A stretch of 7,559 bases of DNA from Alphaproteobacteria bacterium (GTDB taxonomy: Bacteria > Pseudomonadota > Alphaproteobacteria > Sphingomonadales > Emcibacteraceae), in the NCBI GenBank assembly GCA_013152615.1, contig JAADGA010000065.1, forward strand, positions 1 to 7,559, read 5' to 3'. Made by a program: the position numbers and the translations under genes. The first letter of the stretch is position 1; each line of letters begins with the position of its first letter. Shown one piece after another: positions 4,631 through 7,559 of this stretch. The notes beneath the pieces were generated by a model. That model ran no database searches. It saw nothing but the letters and a program-made list of their open reading frames with translations, and was not told the origin of the DNA.

Positions 4631-6517
4631 ATGTGTGGTATCGCCGGTATTATTACTTCCCCCGACAGCAAAGTTGAGCGGGCAACCGTTAAAAAAATGA
4701 CCGATGCCATCATCCATCGCGGACCGGATGAATCCGGGATATACAGCGCACCGGGGGTCTGGCTTGGCCACCGCCGGCTGTCGATTATCGACCTTGAGAG
4801 CGGTCAGCAGCCGATGACCAGCTCTGACGGCGCTGTCACCATCAGCTATAATGGTGAAATTTATAATTTTGCGGAAATCCGTCAGCAACTGGAAGCGAAA
4901 GGCTATCATTTCCGCACCCGCTGCGATACCGAGGTCATCCTTTACGCCTATCACGCCTGGGGGGCGGACAGTGTCAAACGGCTCAGGGGAATGTTTGCCT
5001 ATGTTATTTATGATGCCCGTCGCGGGCAGGTTTTCATGGCCCGGGACAGATTGGGCATCAAGCCGTTATTTTATGCCCCGGTCGGGGAAAAAACCATGCT
5101 GTTCGGCTCTGAGCTGAAAGCCCTCGCCGCCCATCCCGACTTTACCCCCACCCTGCGCCCGGAAAGTATGGAGGATTATTTCTCACTCGGTTATGTCGCC
5201 GAACCCCATACAATTTACAAGAATGTCTTCAAACTGGAACCGGGCCACAGCCTCACCATCGACCTGCACAGCGGTCAGGTGAAAAAGGACCAGTATTGGA
5301 CCCTGAAATTTACCGGCGATTATCCGGGCAGCTTTGAAGATGCCCGGGTTGAATTGCAGCAGCGGGTCCGGGAGGCAACGAAGATTCGCATGAACGCCGA
5401 TGTCCCGCTCGGTGCATTCCTGTCGGGCGGGGTTGATTCGAGCGCGGTCGTGGCCGATATGGCGACGCTGAAAGATGACCCGGTCAACAGCTGCTCTATC
5501 GGTTTTTCCGACCCTGACTATAATGAAACCGATTACGCCCTGAAAGTGGCCCGGCGCTATAACACCAATCACTGGACACGGGAAATAGACCCGGATGATT
5601 ATTCACTGGTCAGCAAGCTGATTGATATCTATGACGAGCCTTATGCCGACAGTTCGGCGCTGCCGACCTATCGGGTGTGCGAGCTGGCGCGTGAAAAGGT
5701 GATTGTCGCCCTGTCCGGGGACGGCGGTGATGAAAATCTTGCGGGCTACCGGCGTTATTACCTGCAGATGTTTGAGCAGAGGATGCGCGGCATCTTTCCG
5801 GATTTCCTCAGAAAGCCGCTGTTTGGTTTTCTGGGCCGGGTCTATCCCAAGGCCGACTGGGCCCCGCGGGTTTTCCGCGCCAAAACTACTTTTCAGGGAC
5901 TGGCACGCGATCATGTTGAAAGCTATTTCCATGGTATATCAATCCTGAAAGGCGATATGCGGGCGAAATTATTCAGCCCGACGCTGAAAAATGACCTGCA
6001 GGGCTATAACACTCTCGACCTGTTCAGGAAATATGGCGGTGATTGCGGCAGTGATGACCCGCTGTCGATCCTGCAATATATCGATATAAAAACCTATCTG
6101 GTCGGCGATATCCTGACCAAGGTTGACCGGGCATCCATGGCCCATTCGCTCGAAGTTCGGGTGCCGCTGCTTGATCATCAACTGGTTGAATGGATCGCGA
6201 CCCTGCCGTCCTCTTTCAAGCTTCAGGGCCGCGAGGGTAAATATATCTTCAAGAAATCACTGGAGGGTCGGTTGCCGCAGGATATTCTCTATCGGCCCAA
6301 AATGGGCTTCGGGGTGCCGCTGGGCAAATGGTTCCGCGCCGAACTGAAACAGGACATCCGTAATGCGGTCCTCAGTGAACGGATGATGGACTGTGGATTT
6401 TTTGATCCCGGCTATCTGCGCACTCTGGTCAATCATCATCAACGCGGTCTCCGCGATTACAGTGCCCCGCTATGGACGCTGATGATGTTTGACCAGTTTC
6501 TGTCCCGGCAGGGTTAG
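4631..6517 (+). CDS. asnB: Glutamine-dependent asparagine synthase-like amidotransferase, probably XrtA-system associated
   Basis: This 628-residue cytosolic enzyme moves ammonia from glutamine onto an ATP-activated carboxylate. The N-terminal class II glutaminase domain (about 1-190) begins with the catalytic Cys2 (MCGIAGI) and has R49, N74-G75-E76 (YNGEIYNF) and D99 for glutamine binding. The synthetase domain follows, with the PP-loop SGGVDSS (265-271), SGDGGDE (362-368) and the LTKVDRASMAHSLEVRVPLLD block near 495-515 (conserved in AsnB). The segment FRAKTTFQGLARDHVESYF (415-433) resembles the amidotransferases found in exosortase A exopolysaccharide loci. If so, the acceptor is more likely a sugar acid or other polysaccharide precursor than free aspartate. 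The start is fixed by the need for Cys at position 2; AGAGGA lies 11 nt upstream. The glycosyltransferase gene follows 9 nt after the stop. The enzyme class is certain; the XrtA link is recalled from family knowledge, not searched. Confidence 0.88.
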   Translation: MCGIAGIITSPDSKVERATVKKMTDAIIHRGPDESGIYSAPGVWLGHRRLSIIDLESGQQPMTSSDGAVTISYNGEIYNFAEIRQQLEAKGYHFRTRCDTEVILYAYHAWGADSVKRLRGMFAYVIYDARRGQVFMARDRLGIKPLFYAPVGEKTMLFGSELKALAAHPDFTPTLRPESMEDYFSLGYVAEPHTIYKNVFKLEPGHSLTIDLHSGQVKKDQYWTLKFTGDYPGSFEDARVELQQRVREATKIRMNADVPLGAFLSGGVDSSAVVADMATLKDDPVNSCSIGFSDPDYNETDYALKVARRYNTNHWTREIDPDDYSLVSKLIDIYDEPYADSSALPTYRVCELAREKVIVALSGDGGDENLAGYRRYYLQMFEQRMRGIFPDFLRKPLFGFLGRVYPKADWAPRVFRAKTTFQGLARDHVESYFHGISILKGDMRAKLFSPTLKNDLQGYNTLDLFRKYGGDCGSDDPLSILQYIDIKTYLVGDILTKVDRASMAHSLEVRVPLLDHQLVEWIATLPSSFKLQGREGKYIFKKSLEGRLPQDILYRPKMGFGVPLGKWFRAELKQDIRNAVLSERMMDCGFFDPGYLRTLVNHHQRGLRDYSAPLWTLMMFDQFLSRQG

Positions 6518-6526
6518 GGCGAGGCT

Positions 6527-7559
6527 GTGCGGGTGCTCACCTTCAGCTCGCTCTATCCCAACAGGATAGAACCGCGCCACGGCATTTTTGTCAAAAACCG
6601 CATGGATTATTTTGACCGGATTGCCGGAAATTCACGCATGGTCATTGCCCCGCTGCAATATTTCCCGCTGCTCGGCCTGAGTAAAAACAGTAAATTCCAC
6701 CGATATAATCAGGTGGCAAAACAGGAAGTTCATGGGGATATAACGGTTTATCACCCGCGTTATATCACCATTCCGGGGACCAACCTGATTGATGCCGCCG
6801 GGGCGATGGCGGCGGCGGCGGACCGGGTTTTGCGCACACTGCCGCCTGCCGAAAAAGCCTTCGACCTGATTGACGGCCATTACCTCTATCCGGACGGGGT
6901 TGCTGCCGGTAAGCTGGCGCGGAAATACAACACCCCGCTGATCCTGACTGCGCGTGGCAGCGATGTCAATTTCTGGCTGGAGCAGCCGTCCTGCCGCCAA
7001 GCCATCCTGCAAGTGATTGACGATGCCGCCAAAGTGGTCTGCGTCAGTCACGACCTGATGCAGCGCCTGATCCGTCACGGGGTCAGCAAAAATAAATTAA
7101 CCGTGATTATCAACGGAGTTGACCGCTCAATCTTCACCCCGGGAGACCGGCATCAGAACCGGCGAGGCTATCTGCTGTCCGTCGGCAATCTGGTGCCGCT
7201 TAAAGGCCATGAATTTATTCTGCGCTCCCTGAAGAAATGTCCTGAGGACACGCTTGTCATCATCGGCTCGGGGCCGCTCGAAAACCATCTGAAAGCTGTC
7301 GCGAGCCAGTTGAATATTGCCGACAGGGTGACCTTCTGCGCCCCGGTCCCCCAGAAGCAGCTCGCGGGTTACTATGCCGGTGCCCGGGCGACGATTCTGA
7401 TGTCATCGAGCGAAGGCATGCCCAATGTCATTCTGGAAAGCCTCGCCTGCGGCACCCCGGTGATTGCAACCCGCGTCGGCGGCATTGCCGAGGTGGTGAC
7501 AAAAGACAATGGTATCCTGCTTGATGGCCGCAGCGCAGAAGATTTGACCTACGCCCTCT
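6527..7559 (+). CDS. GT4-family glycosyltransferase, 3' end outside window
   Basis: GTG at 6527 opens a frame that stays open to the window edge, giving 344 residues of a protein that probably has about 380-400. It is a GT-B fold enzyme that adds a sugar from a nucleotide donor to a growing glycan on the cytosolic face of the membrane. The N-terminal domain starts at once with VLTFSSLYPN and PRHGIFV, and has DLIDGHYLYPDG (113-124) and TARGSDVNFW (141-150). The donor domain shows SVGNLVPLKG (218-227), IGSGP (246-250) and the GT4 E-x7-E motif at E296/E304 (SSEGMPNVILESLACGTPV). The start is certain because an in-frame stop lies 9 nt upstream, and AGGG (6516-6519) overlaps that stop 7 nt before the GTG. 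This spacing implies co-transcription with the amidotransferase. Similar pairs occur in exosortase-linked exopolysaccharide clusters. Sugar and acceptor are unknown. Confidence 0.88.
   Translation, partial: MRVLTFSSLYPNRIEPRHGIFVKNRMDYFDRIAGNSRMVIAPLQYFPLLGLSKNSKFHRYNQVAKQEVHGDITVYHPRYITIPGTNLIDAAGAMAAAADRVLRTLPPAEKAFDLIDGHYLYPDGVAAGKLARKYNTPLILTARGSDVNFWLEQPSCRQAILQVIDDAAKVVCVSHDLMQRLIRHGVSKNKLTVIINGVDRSIFTPGDRHQNRRGYLLSVGNLVPLKGHEFILRSLKKCPEDTLVIIGSGPLENHLKAVASQLNIADRVTFCAPVPQKQLAGYYAGARATILMSSSEGMPNVILESLACGTPVIATRVGGIAEVVTKDNGILLDGRSAEDLTYAL

Noticed and set aside
5183..5932. Several minus-strand open frames opposite the amidotransferase gene
   Set aside because: Antisense shadows of a well-supported enzyme, without ribosome binding sites or recognisable motifs.
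6808..6821. GGC triplet run in the glycosyltransferase gene, possible phase-variable repeat
   Set aside because: Fewer than five trinucleotide units inside the reading frame, encoding an Ala run; too short, and triplet changes would not shift the frame.

Overview
The window reads as chromosomal DNA of a Gram-negative proteobacterium, most likely an alphaproteobacterium of moderate GC content. This is an inference from three things: the style of the proteins, the dense gene packing with Shine-Dalgarno-led starts, and an asparagine-synthetase-like amidotransferase plus glycosyltransferase pair of the kind found in exosortase A (XrtA/EpsH) exopolysaccharide loci. No RNA gene, insertion sequence, CRISPR array or phage gene was seen.

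Layout. (1) Positions 1-396, + strand: the 3' end of a purine-type phosphoribosyltransferase gene. (2) Positions 411-1853, - strand, convergent with the first: an amidohydrolase of the methylthioadenosine/S-adenosylhomocysteine deaminase type with a clear N-terminal signal peptide. (3) Positions 1854-2138: an AT-rich divergent intergenic region. It holds a tandem decamer, two perfect inverted repeats, a candidate promoter on each strand and a dyad operator over the + strand -10 box. (4) Positions 2139-4493, + strand: a compact operon of a short YtrA-type GntR repressor (TTG start), an ABC ATPase, a 55-residue membrane or exported microprotein, and a six-helix ABC-2-type permease. It ends in a strong intrinsic terminator at 4523-4552. 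(5) Positions 4631-7559, + strand: a second operon with a 628-residue glutamine-dependent amidotransferase and a GT4 glycosyltransferase that runs off the window. The second gene has a GTG start 9 nt after the first.

How the genes work together. The GntR/ABC operon looks self-contained and autoregulated: the repressor probably binds the dyad over its own promoter and is released by an unknown, possibly envelope-related, signal. The ATPase and permease supply an exporter or envelope-stress module, and the microprotein lies exactly between them with its own ribosome binding site. The last operon is probably the edge of a polysaccharide locus tied to an exosortase/PEP-CTERM sorting system; this would be confirmed by xrtA and prs/eps genes further downstream. 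The phosphoribosyltransferase and the exported deaminase both touch purine metabolism but are convergent, so no operon links them.

The most interesting items are the overlooked microprotein inside the ABC operon, the predicted periplasmic location of a deaminase whose relatives are cytosolic, and the densely structured 285-bp control region between the divergent genes.
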